Shown here: in pieces, positions 34,688-47,204 of the stretch
Layout of the letters: each line of letters opens with the position of its first letter
How positions within the stretch are numbered: position 1 is the first letter of the stretch
Origin: Annona cherimola
Lineage: Eukaryota > Streptophyta > Magnoliopsida > Magnoliales > Annonaceae
Reading direction: 5' to 3'
NCBI GenBank assembly: GCA_030490835.1
Contig: CM059972.1
Location: 58,881,563 to 58,945,562, forward strand
DNA length: 64,000 bases
Made by a program: the position numbers and the translations under genes
The notes under the pieces: model-generated
The model's input: only the letters and a program-made list of their open reading frames with translations
Databases searched by the model: none
What the model was told of the DNA's origin: nothing

Positions 34688-37079
34688 ATCTTTGTGTTGA
34701 ATTATTAAGAAATTTTAAGGTTTAAAGTTTAGAAGAACTTTGGTTTAATTGCATAAATAATGTGATCTTCCTGTTATTGAATTTTGTATTAAATATACAT
34801 GAAATTTTTGATTTTCTGTGATGAGTATAACATTCCTGTTAGCATATTCTTCACTTTTTTCTTACAACATGGAATGTGGATTTTCATTCAACCTCTTGCA
34901 TATGAGTTTTGTATCATGCATGCTTATGGAATTAAATGCATATTATTTGTTTTGCATCGTTCTGCATATTGATTGGAATTATTAACTTCAAGTTTGATCA
35001 TGCCTATTAGAAGTCATATTTGTTTTTGATTCTGAATAATGAAAATTATGATTTCCATAATCTAGAACTATTTTAAATTAAAAAATTGCATTATTATGGA
35101 ATATGATAGATGGATTTTTCATCTGCGATTCAATGGACCTAAATGGCTGCCTTTGATTTTCTTCTTCCTAAAAGATCCCCACAGTTTGTCCCCACCCCGA
35201 GAAAATCTCATGTTGCCAGATTTTTCCTGTTGTTTTGGTTAGATTTTTTAAATTCTTTTTGGTAGGACATGTATGACTAGCCGCATATGGGCCGTTCTCT
35301 AGTTGACTACCATGAAAGGCAACAACTGCCCATGCCACCTCTGAGGAAGGGAACATTCTTTGCTTTATTTTCTGGTGCACCATAAAGATCATTCATGTCG
35401 GTATGGTGAGATGAAGTTCTTTAATAGCTCCAATCTTCCAATTAGGATGCCGATAATGAGATCGAAAGCTAGCGATGGTTTAAACGTCTAGAAAACACCG
35501 GCGACGGTGCAATGATGTCGACAGTGGGTGGGAAAAGTGACTAGCAATGGGTGGCTATAGCAAGTAGGGTTTCCTAGTCCAATTGAGGAAGATGAAGTTG
35601 CTTAAAAAAATTTCAATAGCACTCATAAACGTGCACATGAGTTAATTTTGGCTCTTTAACGGTGCATGAAACTTCGTATACGTGCAGTAATTATTATACA
35701 TTGATATATTTTTGATGTTTTAAAAGATTAAGTCAGTCATTTCATAAGTATCCAAAGTTTCATGATATACAAATATTTAGGCATAAAATATATTATGTGA
35801 GAAATTTTTTTTGCAATCTCTTAATTATTTAGGAAGGCTAAACTAACGCATGCCTAAATTAATTATGAAATGAATCAATGTTGAAGTAATTCTACAGGGT
35901 TTTTATTATATACATGATGTTTTTTCGGACTTAATTACTTGATTTACATAATTAGGTTTATGACATCAAAAAGGTAAAATTAAGAATACAATTATGTAAA
36001 GGAAAAATCACGTAAGAAAATTAAGTGGGATGCACGTACGTTGGTAGAAATATTATTGTGAGTGTTATGCATTTTCAAGTTTAATTAAATGCATAAGGTG
36101 TATTTATTAATGAACTCTTATGAAAGGATTTTTTTATGAATTTAAATTTAGATAATGGTATAAGTATTTTTATAAATGTCCAATATTTTAAAATAAATTT
36201 ATTGAAACAATGTGCTATCAAAGTAGCATCTCTTATGTAGTTTAATTTTTTTGAAACATTTTAGATGGTTGTGTATACATAATTAACGCGAATATTAATT
36301 AATCCAAAGGAAGATTAATATTTGGCTGAATTGCATGCACACTTGTAACAATAATATGTGACAATTATTTGGTATTCTATATGAATAATAAGTTGGTCTA
36401 AAGAAATACTTGTCATTTGATATTATTTTGTTGTTAATATTTGATTACTATAAAAAATAGTGGTGCATATTTAATGAATACAAATCTTGATTGGCCTAAA
36501 GAAAGACCAATATTTATCACACATATGGTAATAAATATGTGATAATTACTAATATTCCATTTGAAAAATAAGTTGATTGAAAGAAAGGCTTATTATTTGA
36601 CAAAATTTTATTATTGATATTTGATCACTACACCAAAATACTATGTATATCTAATTAATATGAATATTGATTATCCCAAAGGAAGGTCGAAAGTTGGCCG
36701 AAATGCATCGACACCCGCGGTAATAAATAGGTGATAGTAATTAAGTATTCCACGTGAATAATAGTTAGTAAAAAGAAAGGTTATTGTTTGTTAAAATTAT
36801 TATCAATTTTTGATTACTTCACGAAGAATACCACTTATAAGTTAATGCTTTTGTTTAAATACTAAGTATTAATGTTATGCTAGGTATCTTGTGATGTGCC
36901 CTATCATTATTCAAGTTGCTAAAGTTTTATGTGGAACTTATGTTAATGTATTTTTCAATTCAATTTTTAGTTAATTTATCTACTTTAGCTATATCTAGTA
37001 ACAACAATTCTATTTTCATATCGAATAGGATCAACTTTGATCATTCTCACATTCATGGATCTAGAATTTATGTTAGGAA
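34688..37079 (+). other. 5' leader of the ancient copia element, with tandem repeats
   Basis: Non-coding. Three degenerate units of about 185-195 bp lie at 36290-36845, each with GAATATTGATT-, CCAAAGGAAGRT-, GTGATAATTA- and TATTTGATYACTA-like words in the same order. 34900-36290 has nothing recognisable. Confidence 0.55.
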
Positions 37080-37603
37080 TTAAACATCTCACTACTTTAA
37101 AGGTTGAAAGTTCCAATGAGGAAAAATGGAACTTCGAGAAGTGAGATGTTCAAATTGCACAAGTCTTGTAGTCACGAAATGTGAAATTTTGAAAAAATTT
37201 ATAAGTGTTTTGTTCAAAAAGGTAATTAATGCAAAATTTTCTTCAAGAAATTGAAAAGTACTTTACTAAAAGAGATAAAGCTAAAATAAGTACAATTTTG
37301 TCAATTTTTATTTCAATAAGATATAAGAACTAAGGAAATATAAAGTAGTATATCATATAGGTTGTCTCATCTTGCTTCAAAACTAAAAACAATAAGGTTA
37401 GAATTGTCTCAAGATTTTTTCATGCATTTAGTTTTGATTTCTGTTCTAGCACAATTTAGTCGGTTTAAAGTTAATTATAATTGTTAAAGGATAAATGATC
37501 TCTTAATAATCTTATTTTTCGTGTGTGGCAGAAAAGAAGGAAGAACTGACTGAAAATGATCACTTGCCAAATGCCTCTAAGGATAAAAATAAAGATAAAA
37601 AAT
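37080..37603 (+). pseudogene. gag: gag scraps of the ancient copia element
   Basis: In-frame pieces recall copia gag: KVESSNEEKWNFEK near 37100, MHLVLISVLAQFSRFKVNYN near 37430 and CVAEKKEELTEN near 37530, running into a lysine-rich stretch. A stop and frameshift separate them. At 37604 the long inverted repeat begins, inside gag. Confidence 0.72.
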
Positions 37604-37604
37604 G

Positions 37605-39990
37605 AGGGTTTTTTGCATCTTAAATAACTTTTCTTATTTGTATTTTGAATCCAGAAGTTTGGCTTTTTGCATTTTAAGTCTTGAAAACTTTGACTCCTTT
37701 GCATTTTAAACTCTAAACTATAATGCCATTAAAACACGTGGAATCAGCTACTCTCATACTTGTGTTTTTTTTAAAAATTACGCATATAATCTTCAAATAT
37801 GTTTCTCTCTCCCACGTTCATATGCTTGAGTCCCATTGTTTATATTTCTCGCTTACCATTTATGCATGGCATATTGCTAGGATTTTTTATCTTTATGTTA
37901 TTTTTAAAAAAAATGCAAGAGCTCATATTGGGGCCAACGAGGTACTTGTGAATTCTTAATTTTGAAAGACTGCTTTTTTTCTTATCACAAAATTTTTTTG
38001 TACTTTTCCATTCCATCTTATGAAAAACGAATTAAAAAATCAAAGAAATGGCATGGATAAACAAGTTATATACGGTGTGCCAAAAAATACTGCACTTGCT
38101 TTTCTTAATTAAAACTCAATGAATAATAATTACGTGTTCGCAAAAAATAAAGGAACTTGTGAGAGAATAATGAATTTAATTTTTGTAAATGGAACTTTCA
38201 AACTTAGCAAAACGCTTGACTGATTAGTTTGGAAAAAGAGATAATTTTATTCTTATTAGCGAAACATGGTTTCCATCGTGAAATTTCTATTTTATTCTTC
38301 CATGCATTCCGTAAGCTTAACTAGCTGATTACCAGGAGGCCTATTTTCCAATAACGAGTATAAATGGCGGGTCCCAGCAACATCTACACATCTGGTTCTT
38401 TCCAGCATGCACAAAGATTTCTAGGATATCAGAGCATCAAAATAGGAGTAGATCTCTTTTCTAAACTCAAAACCAAAAGTTTTTGAATTCAAAGAAAATG
38501 ATGCAACACAATGGGGCAATAATGAGTAAAGAGAATAAAATTAAAATAGATAACCTAGTTGCACGAGTTGCACGAGTTGCACTGGAAGATATAAAAATAT
38601 TTTTTTTATTAGAAATAGAGTGGTTGTAAAGATTGAAAAGTTTTGACTGAAAAAAGTTTTTGCATTTGCGAAACACCCATGATTACAATGTACATTTTAA
38701 AATTTAAATTAAATATAATTAATCAAAAATGAAGAATTTAAAAACAAAATTAGATTAGTATGAAAATCTAGTCAACTGACCTTCACACGATTTTGAATTT
38801 CGTGAAATTTTTGTCACTAACCTTTGTTCCAAATTATAAAAACACTTTTTTATAGACTACGAAAATACTTATTTAATATTAATTCTATCAAGGTATTTGG
38901 CGAATACAAAAACTTTTTTAATCAAACTTTTTAATTTTTACAACTACTTTATTTTCTAATTATTTTTTTATATCTTCCTATACAACTACCTTATTTATCA
39001 ATTATTTTTATGTCACTACCCATACAATTAACTTATTTATTTTAAATTTATTCTTTTTACTCATTATTACTCCTCTCATGTCACATTATTTTCTAGCAAT
39101 TCAAGTACTTTTGGGTTCGAGTTCGAGAAGGATATCCACTTCTGTTTTGGTGCTCCAGTAACCTAGCAACCTTTGTGCTTGCTGTAAGGAACCAGATGCG
39201 TAAATGTTGCTGGGACTCGCTATTTATACTCGTTGTTGAAAAATAGGCCCCCTGGTAATCAGATAATTAGGGCTATGCAATGCATGGAAGAATGAAATAG
39301 AAATTTCACTATGGAAACCATGTTTCATTAATAAGAATAAAATTATCTCTTTTTCCTAACTAATCAGCCAAGTATTATGTTAGATTTGAAAGTGCCATTA
39401 GCAAAAATTAAAATTTGCATTATTTCCTCACAAGCTTCTTTATTTTTTGTGGTCACAAAATTAATTATTCGTTGATTTTTAATTAAGGAAAACAAGTGCA
39501 GTATTTTTTGGCCCCTTGATATAACTTGTTTGTAAATATGCCAATTTTTTTGAATTTTTAGTTCATTTTTCATAAGATGAAAAGAGTACATCAAAAATTT
39601 GTGACAGGAAAAAAAGCTATCTTTCATTCTAATCCACAATTACCTTGTGGGCCCCAACACAGGATCTTACATTTTTAAAAAATAAAATAAAAATAAAAAA
39701 TCCCAGCAGTATGCCATGCTTAAATAGTGAGAGAGAAATATAAACGGCGGGACTCAGGCATATGAACGTGGGAGAGAGAAACATATGTGAAGGTTGTATG
39801 TGTCATTTAAAAAAAAGAGAGCACAAGAGTAGCTGATTCCACATGTTTTTAATGGAGTTATGCCTCAAGTTTGAAATGCAAAGAGCCAGACTTTTTAGGA
39901 TTTAAAATGCAAATGGCCAAACTTTAGAGTTCAAAATGTAAATAGGCAAAATTAGATGGTTTAAAAATGTAAAAATCCAAAAATGTGAAT
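37605..39990. repeat. Long inverted repeat: arms of about 1.1 kb, spacer about 195 bp
   Basis: Left arm about 37605-38690 and right arm about 38885-39990 are reverse complements along their length with moderate divergence. Landmarks found in both: TTGCATTTTAAA subterminal repeats, CCACGTTCATATG, TATAAATGGCGGG (38359) against CGCTATTTATACTCG (39221), and a MITE-like piece at the inner ends. The subterminal repeats and long arms suggest a Mutator-like or foldback element. No protein is encoded. TATA-like words in both arms point towards the centre. Confidence 0.85.
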
Positions 39991-40029
39991 GGTCTAACAC
40001 AAAAAAAAACTAGAAAAAAAAAACTAAAT

Positions 40030-42303
40030 GAGGAATTTAGCTATTACTTTTATTTGACTCCTGAACACATATAAAAGAACCGTATCAAATATCATGTTTG
40101 TTGGTCATGAAGGGTACACTTCTCACTTTGGTTTATTCAGAGGTTAATTTAGCTTTAGTTCCAAGGTGCTTTTTATGGATAAATCTGATATTACTATTCA
40201 CATAAGGGGGTCTATGGAGGGTCACTTGAGAGTTGATAGAAGTTAAACAATGCTAAAAGATTCGTTTATGTAGGTAATGGAAAAACAATTGAGGTTGAGG
40301 CTTTATGGATATTTAGGTTATTATTAAAAATTCAATTTTATTTAGGTTTAAAATAGACATGGGGTTACATCTTTGAACAAAATTTGATTTCTATTTCCAT
40401 ATTAGACAAATTTAGTTATTTTTGTTTACTTGAAAATAGTTAGTTTAGTCTTTCTTTGAATTTAAATATTATTGAATATTTGAACGATTTTGGGGTATAA
40501 ATTACATGATCCCACGTCCAGTTCCTTTTTAAGATGGAAAATATAGGTTGTTTGAGGATATTGAGCTTGGGAAATAAGGTTAAAAAGGATGCATCTTTAA
40601 TAGGAAATCTTATAGTATGTTGTTGAAAATCTCTCTGGTCATGGTGAACAGATTATTTCTGATGACCAAGTTCAATATCCTCAAGAATAGATGTCATTAA
40701 GGAGATCACTAGAGAAAGGAGAAGTGTGTTTTATGATGGTTATATCATACTTCTCCAAAATGTGAGGATGACATTGGATTGGTGGAATATTATCAAATCG
40801 ACCTTCACCAAGCCATTCTCAGAAGTGCATAAATGCTATGAGTAAGAGATTAAATTCACAAAAGACAATGATGATTGGTAATTCATCTCGTTACCTAAAG
40901 ATACGAAGCCCATTATCTACAAATGAAAATTTACAAGTAAAAGGATTCAAAACGTTATGTGGAGATATACGAGGCTTGTCTTGTCACAAAGTGCTTTATT
41001 CAAAAGGAAGACACTATTGAAAGTATCCTTCAAGATAATAATGACTCCAATATTGGATTTGACTTTGAGTCACATTAAATGGGTGTAAGGATAAAAATTT
41101 TCAATTGTGATATTAATGAGATAATTTGTAAAATGCTGGCAAAAAACTTTATGTCGAAGGATATGATTTGCAAATTTTAAAAAAATCTATTTATAAGCTT
41201 AAGCAAGTTTTCTTTCATTGAAATTACAAATTTTATCAAGTTATCATCTTATTTGTGTTTGAGATAAATTTGGTTGAAGATTGTATATACCACAAAGTTT
41301 AGTGAGGGTAATCACAAGTCTAATGATAGTAATTATATTTTTTTATTTTATATGTCGATGACATACAACTTGCTAGCATCAATATAAATTTATTGTATAA
41401 AATCAAGATATTTTTATCAAAGAAATCTGAGACAAAAGATTTTAAGATACTACTTTTGTATTAAGGATTTAAATAAATTAGGATCGCTCTCAAGATGTTC
41501 TTGAATTATTTCAAAAGGCCTATATTAAGAAAAAAATTGAGAGATTTGGTATGTAAGATTACAAACTAAGAGGCACATCATTTCTAGGGAGGATAAGTTT
41601 AGCCTCAATCAATGCCCTAGGAATGATTTCACATTTATAGAAATGAGAAAAATGTTCTATGCTTCAATAGTGGAAAATATTATGTATGCTCAAGTTTGTA
41701 TGCATCGAAATATTATATACGTTGCTGAGAAGCTGAGCAGATATTTAAGCAATTTAGTAATAGATAATTAAAAAGCAACCAAAACAGGTTTTAGGGCACC
41801 TTTAGAGAATAAAATACTACATATTCATATACAAGAAATAGATAAGTTAGATATCATTCTGTATTTAGATTCTGATTTTGTTGGAGATAAAATAGTTTTA
41901 AATTTACTGCAGACTATATTTATCTACTTGTTGGAGGAGCTATATTAAGGAAGAGCGCTAAACTCTACAATGACAGTTGAGTTTATAGTATACTATGAGA
42001 CATCCAATCACTAAATATGATTATGAAATTTTATCATAAGGTTGCAAAATATAGATAATATAAAAAGACTATTATGTTATTTGTAATAATAAGATAGTAG
42101 TCTTATATTCTAATAACGACGTGAGTTTAATGAAATTCCTAGTTATTAAAGAAAGAATTGAGGAAGATAAAATGTCTCTAAAGTATATAAGAACATACTT
42201 CATAGTTGTAGATCTATTAACTAAAGGGCTAACACCTGATGTCTTTTATGAGTACACAACATATATGGGTATTATATCATTTGATAATATGCTAGTTTAC
42301 TGA
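40030..42303 (+). pseudogene. pol: pol scraps of the ancient copia element
   Basis: Near 40275 the text FVYVGNGKTIEVEA marks the protease region. At 41341-41375 LFYVDDIQLA carries the RT YVDD core. LLVGGAILRKSAK near 41925 marks RNase H, and RIEEDKMSLKYIRT...VDLLTKGL (42121-42303) is the RNase H end. Frameshifts and stops are very frequent, and the integrase is barely recognisable. Confidence 0.8.
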
Positions 42304-42689
42304 GAGTTTGTATTTATGTGATTTTCTAGTTTAACTACTTTGTTATGATTTTGGATATTTGCTGTAGAAATAAAGCGTATTTTAGTTATTCAATATTTTA
42401 GTTTGAGTATGATCCTATAGAGAGTAAGGTTAAGCAAGTTGGAAATAGGCATGTCAAACCATGTTACATGTAATACTCATGTTATTCATCCATATTTTGA
42501 TCTATGTCATTTGGTTATATTTGATATACGTGACCATAGCTAGGCCTAGTCAAGATGAATGTAGTGAAGATCGCCTCAATCCTATGTTGGCATAACTGAT
42601 GGACGAGACTATTCGAATATGATTTTGGTCATAATAACAAAAGATTTTGAGCTTATAGAATTATATATAATTATAAAGTGATTTATATG

Positions 42690-43158
42690 TAGCCAAAGTA
42701 GAAAATTATCAAATTTTGTACATGAATATGTATATAATAATTATATATAATAATAGCCTAATTTAAAAGTGATCTTATAAGATTTATGAGTCTAAATTAT
42801 TTAATAGAGTATAATTCTTTTATGCATAGAAATTTTATTCCCTAACTTTTAATTTTTATTTTTATAATGAGCTAAATTACAAATAAGAAAGATAAGTACT
42901 TTTTATGCAAAGGTTGTAGTCCCTGTATTAGGAATAGGTTTTTTTTTTCCTAATATCACATTATTAAAAAAGAGAGTCTCCTTCTTTAGAAAACCCTCGG
43001 AACTAATTTGAAAGACCAGAAACCTCAATATTCAAGCACGACATTTGTTCTTATAGATTCAAGTATGCCCACTTCTATTTATTTTCTCGATGATTTAGTA
43101 TGAAGAATCTTAGGGTGATTATGGTTTTAATTAATAAGGTTTCCCAATAAAATTTTCC
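42690..43158 (+). repeat. 3' LTR of the ancient copia element
   Basis: It is the partner of 34214-34674. It contains GATCTTATAAGATTTATGAG and TATTCAAGCACGACATTTG blocks that align with the first LTR. It abuts NB-LRR sequence at about 43165. Confidence 0.75.
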
Positions 43159-43164
43159 TAAATC

Positions 43165-43390
43165 ATGGACAAGATCATGCACTCTATATGTTATACATTT
43201 ATGAGCACTAGAAAACTAAAAGGACCTTAATAAGAAGTCATCGAAATAATTAGAAGTTGTATCCTTAATCTACTTTTCCTCTTCAGGCTGAACAAGACTA
43301 ATAGTAACCCATGAAAGTATTAGCTTCTTCTCTTTAAATTCATAATCATTTGGAAATACAAAGAAAAATGTGAAGCAACAATTGAGATCA
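43165..43390 (-). pseudogene. ARC2/MHD part of the NB-LRR gene
   Basis: The minus strand reads FVFPNDYEFKEKKLILSWVT, then TSNYFDDFLLRSF, ITYRVHDLVHDL. These are the winged-helix (ARC2) and MHD regions that join the nucleotide-binding domain to the LRRs in CC-NB-LRR proteins. One stop lies between. Its natural continuation is the LRR relic at 33720, beyond the copia element. Its natural start would be the NB-ARC relic at 63.7-64.0 kb. Confidence 0.85.
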
Positions 43391-44360
43391 AAGTGGGGCC
43401 CAAAACAGATCTTATTTCAACATACAACCAAAGGACGATCTCAACCATTGAATTTATAATTTTGTATACAATCTGGATGAGCCAAACTGTTAAATTGTAT
43501 GAAATTTTTCTTTTTATAAAGATATGATATTATATCATCTGTGGACACTTTCATGGATAATTAGATTTGAAAATTTTTAATTATATAACTTTAACGAATA
43601 TATTATTAGAAACTATGATAAGTTGATCTAGATCATAGAAAATTTAATATAAAAGGTATTTCAGTGATCCAAACCAGTAAATCAAGACTACAAATGATAT
43701 GTTATGATCTATGTATTATATCTTTGATTAGAACTGTGATTAGTAGTTTAGATTAATAATTATAACAGTTTATAAGTTAACCTATATAACCCATGCATTA
43801 AATCTAGAACAAAAAAATATAGAAGAAACAGTAAATGAAGTATTTTAAGAATGAAAGTATTTTGAGAACTTATAATATTCTCATTAGCCAATGACCAAAA
43901 TTTGGTATCCAAATATTTTGTAACTTTTGAATTAAAAATCTTAGAAAATCAACTTGAACAGAGTAAACGACTATAAAAAAATAGTTGTCTTCAATGACTT
44001 TTCATAATTTTAATATGCATAATTAGAAGCCAAAAATTTTATATGATATAAATTGAATCCTATAAATCACTTTTAATATATAGAAATAAATTTTTAGATA
44101 AGATAAATATAACAAAAAATAATGTCATTTGGACCACCACTAAATACGCATCCCTATCCAGTAAAATTAAAATACATAAACAAATATAAATAATAAATAT
44201 TTTATGCTAGAGCTATTTTATTTAGTCAATCCATGTAATTATTAGTTTATGGTAAAATTTTCAACCTTAAAATCCCTGATTAGATTATAGAGAGAAATTA
44301 AGAGAACTTAGTGTGTTTCATTTCAGCAATTATGGGCAAATTGAGGAATAAGTAAGATAA
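43391..44360. other. AT-rich DNA between the NB-LRR fragment and the viral relic
   Basis: No protein family is recognised, and no more of the nucleotide-binding domain can be found here. Confidence 0.4.
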
Positions 44361-44642
44361 AACTTTAAACAGAAATGTAAAATTTAAAGAAATAGTTTTT
44401 CTTAAGGTATTTATTTTGTATTTAAAGATTCTATTCCTAAATAATAATTAGGAACAAAAGAATAACTACTGAGTTTGTATCCAAACTCTGAGTCTCAAGA
44501 TTTTTGTTTATGTTTTTCAACTTTTTGTTGGGCTCTCTAAATTTCTTCTTCAATTTCTTCTTTTCGAGTATCTTGTTTATTTTTTTGCTTTTCTTTGGCT
44601 ATCCTTTCTGATATTTTTTGTAAAACTTTTTAAATTTCTATT

Positions 44643-47204
44643 ATATTTGTGGCACCCCGAACCGAGGTGCCTAGAAGCCTTACTCCGGGATCGTTTTGAT
44701 TGGTAAACGTGACTCAGGATTGTTGCCCTGATCACACGGCAGGATTCTTTTTTTTTTATCATTAATACATGAAAAATTTCCATCATTCATCTAATATGAA
44801 ATATATTTCACATATCACAGTTATAAACCAAAACTGTTTCATAAAACAAAAATATTCACTTCCATCTCAAAATTATCATCATTGTCTTTACATAAAATTT
44901 ACATATACAATATTTCATCAAAACTGCATGTCATTTTACATGCTGCCTTCATCATCTTTTCCTGTCTGTTGTTGAAAAAGCATGGGTGAGTAATAATACT
45001 CAGTAAGCAAGCTATACATAATTTTTCAATCATTTTCATGCATTTCATAAAGTGCAAATGCAATGCATACATAGCATTCATGACATTCCTTTGGATGCGA
45101 CGCTAGCTAGGCGCCCATCCCATACATGCTCCCATTTCAGGGAGGTCGCCGCCGGCCTGGGCCTATTAAGCGACTTGGCAATAGCGAGGGGGACATCCGG
45201 TCCGCTTACTACCTCGACTAAGGCCTATTCCTCGTGCACATGCTCATTCTCATACACATGCCGGCATGATATTTGCAAATCATAAACAATTTCATAAAAA
45301 GCATTTAATAAATAATTTCACAAAACGAACTTTAGTTCATGTAAAGCAGTTATAGGTATGGCCAACCTTAAATAAATTTCATAAAGCAACTTTCAAACAA
45401 TTTCAAGCATTTTGGAAATAATTTGCAAAACATATAACTTGCTTACCTTCTTAGGAGGTGTCTTCGACCTTCTCTTTTCCTTTTCCTATTCAAGGACAAA
45501 GGATATTTCATTTCCTCTATTTAAGCTACTTCCCATGTATGCTTTATAATATTTGGGCATTATTTCTTTACATAGATATTTTTGTCCATAAATTCTTCAA
45601 AAATTCCATACTTATATTCAAATATTAATTTCCAAATTTTCTCCAAAATCACGTTGTTCACTGTAGCAAATTAATGTAGCAAAACCACTGTTCATCCGTG
45701 GTTACTGTTCACAGCAACGTGGTTACTGTTCATGGGTTTCAAAAATTGATATTTTTTCCAAAAATAAAAAATACCATGACATACCTTATGCCTAGTATAT
45801 CATTGGAAATTTCATATATTTTGAATTTATCATCATTTACTTATCCAAAAAAAATCATTTTCTCCATATACTAAAAATCAACATAAATTCACTTAAGCAT
45901 AATCCTTAATTCCAAAAATCATGAAATTAATATATCATTATTCTAACATCATATTTATCATAATCATACATCACAAATCATCATTTATCAATTTTGGAGC
46001 ATTATTTTCGCATATCATATGCTATCTTGCCGAATACCCTATATTCGCTCCAAATTTTTGATGTTTTGGCATAATTCCATTTAAACATTATATCTATACT
46101 TATTTTCTCATGCTTAGGAATTATCTAAGCATTTTTTTACCCTACTTAACATCCAAAAGAAATTTGGGTAGAAATCACTTACCCGAAGCGGAGATACGCC
46201 TCTTTTTCTCACACTTTTTCTCTCTAACTTTCTCCTTCTTTCTCTAAAGGGAAAAAACGTGTTTGGGGGTGGGAATGCTTGAAGTTTTCAAGCTTGGAGT
46301 GCTTCTGGTCGTTCTCACCTTGCCCCCTATTTATAGTTTTTGATTTTTTACAAAATTAGATTTTACCCCCTTAGCTTGAGGTATTTAATTATAAAAATGT
46401 ATTTTTTTCTAATTTTGAAAAATTCCTTGAGCCAAGAGCAGCCACCCTAGGTCTGCTCCAGCCCACCCTATGCAGCCCTATTTTTTTCCTATTTTTATTA
46501 TTTTTTTATTTAATTAATTTTAAGCTAATTAAATATAAACCCTTGATTTGTGATTTGGATGAATTTGGACCATTGATCAAAGTCAAATGGCCATAAATCC
46601 CCTGCTGCTCACGCCCCTGCCATGTTGCTTTTCATTTAATTTTTTAATTTTTTATTATTTAATTTATTAAAAAAGTCAAAAGTAGCATTTAATTAAAGTA
46701 ATGCTACTTTTTGATTTTTCATTTGACGTTTTATCTTGACCTTTGATTTGTGATTTTCATCATATCTTAATCAATTCATCATGTCCATCATGAATTTTTA
46801 ACCATCCATAAAAAATTTCATCGAATTCCGACGCCCGGATTGCAATTTATGAATTTTTTTCTATTTTTCCACAAAAATCCAAACTTGGATTCAAATATCC
46901 AAAAGAATTGCTATTTTGTCTTGTAGTGATTAAATCTCTATTTTGTCTTTTTGTGATTAAGTTAATCCAAGTGATTAACTCTTAATCACGGGTCTTAGTC
47001 CTTGGTTACTATTCACGTGCACTATTCACATGCACTATTCACGGGTTAAATTCCTAATTGCATTATTTCAATCTCCAATACACATATCCATCAATATAAT
47101 TCATGAATTTTCATTTATTCATAAAATAATTATAAAATTACAAATGTCGAAATGACGCGTATACAGTCGAAACAACGCGTATACGGTCAGGGTTCCACAA
47201 TATT
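44643..47204 (-). mobile_element. Solo LTR of a Ty3-gypsy-like retrotransposon, 2552 bp, with ATATT target duplication
   Basis: The LTR proper is 44648-47199. On the minus strand it begins TGTGGAACCCTGACC and ends GGGGTGCCACA. The 5-bp duplication ATATT lies at 44643-44647 and 47200-47204. A TATA box (CTATAAATAG, 46327-46336 on the minus strand) and several copies of an ACTATTCACGTGCA-type word occur inside. No internal domain remains, so it arose by recombination between two LTRs. The right viral arm shows the uninterrupted site near 60420. Confidence 0.9.
46327..46336 (-). promoter_or_regulatory. TATA box of the solo LTR
   Basis: CTATAAATAG on the minus strand is followed by GGGGGCAAGG, a usual core-promoter form in plant LTRs. 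Confidence 0.6.

Larger units (their letters stand above)
34214..43158 (+). mobile_element. Ancient Ty1-copia element, heavily decayed, inserted in the NB-LRR gene
   Basis: Degenerate LTRs (about 34214-34674 and 42690-43158) share blocks such as AAAAGTGATCTTATAA, AATAGAGTATAA and AAAAGAGAGTCTC. A mutated initiator-Met primer site follows the first. Between them lie gag scraps, a long inverted repeat inserted in gag, protease/RT scraps with an intact YVDD codon set, and the end of RNase H. MHD and LRR parts of one NB-LRR gene lie at either side on the opposite strand. Divergence of the LTRs makes it the oldest retroelement in the window. Confidence 0.85.

Noticed and set aside
34214..43158. 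Single uninterrupted old retrotransposon
   Set aside because: Gag stops at 37603 and later element text resumes at about 40030; the stretch between is a separate long inverted repeat.
44643..47204. A two-LTR gypsy element here
   Set aside because: Only one TG...CA unit lies between the ATATT duplications and no internal domain is present, so it is a solo LTR.
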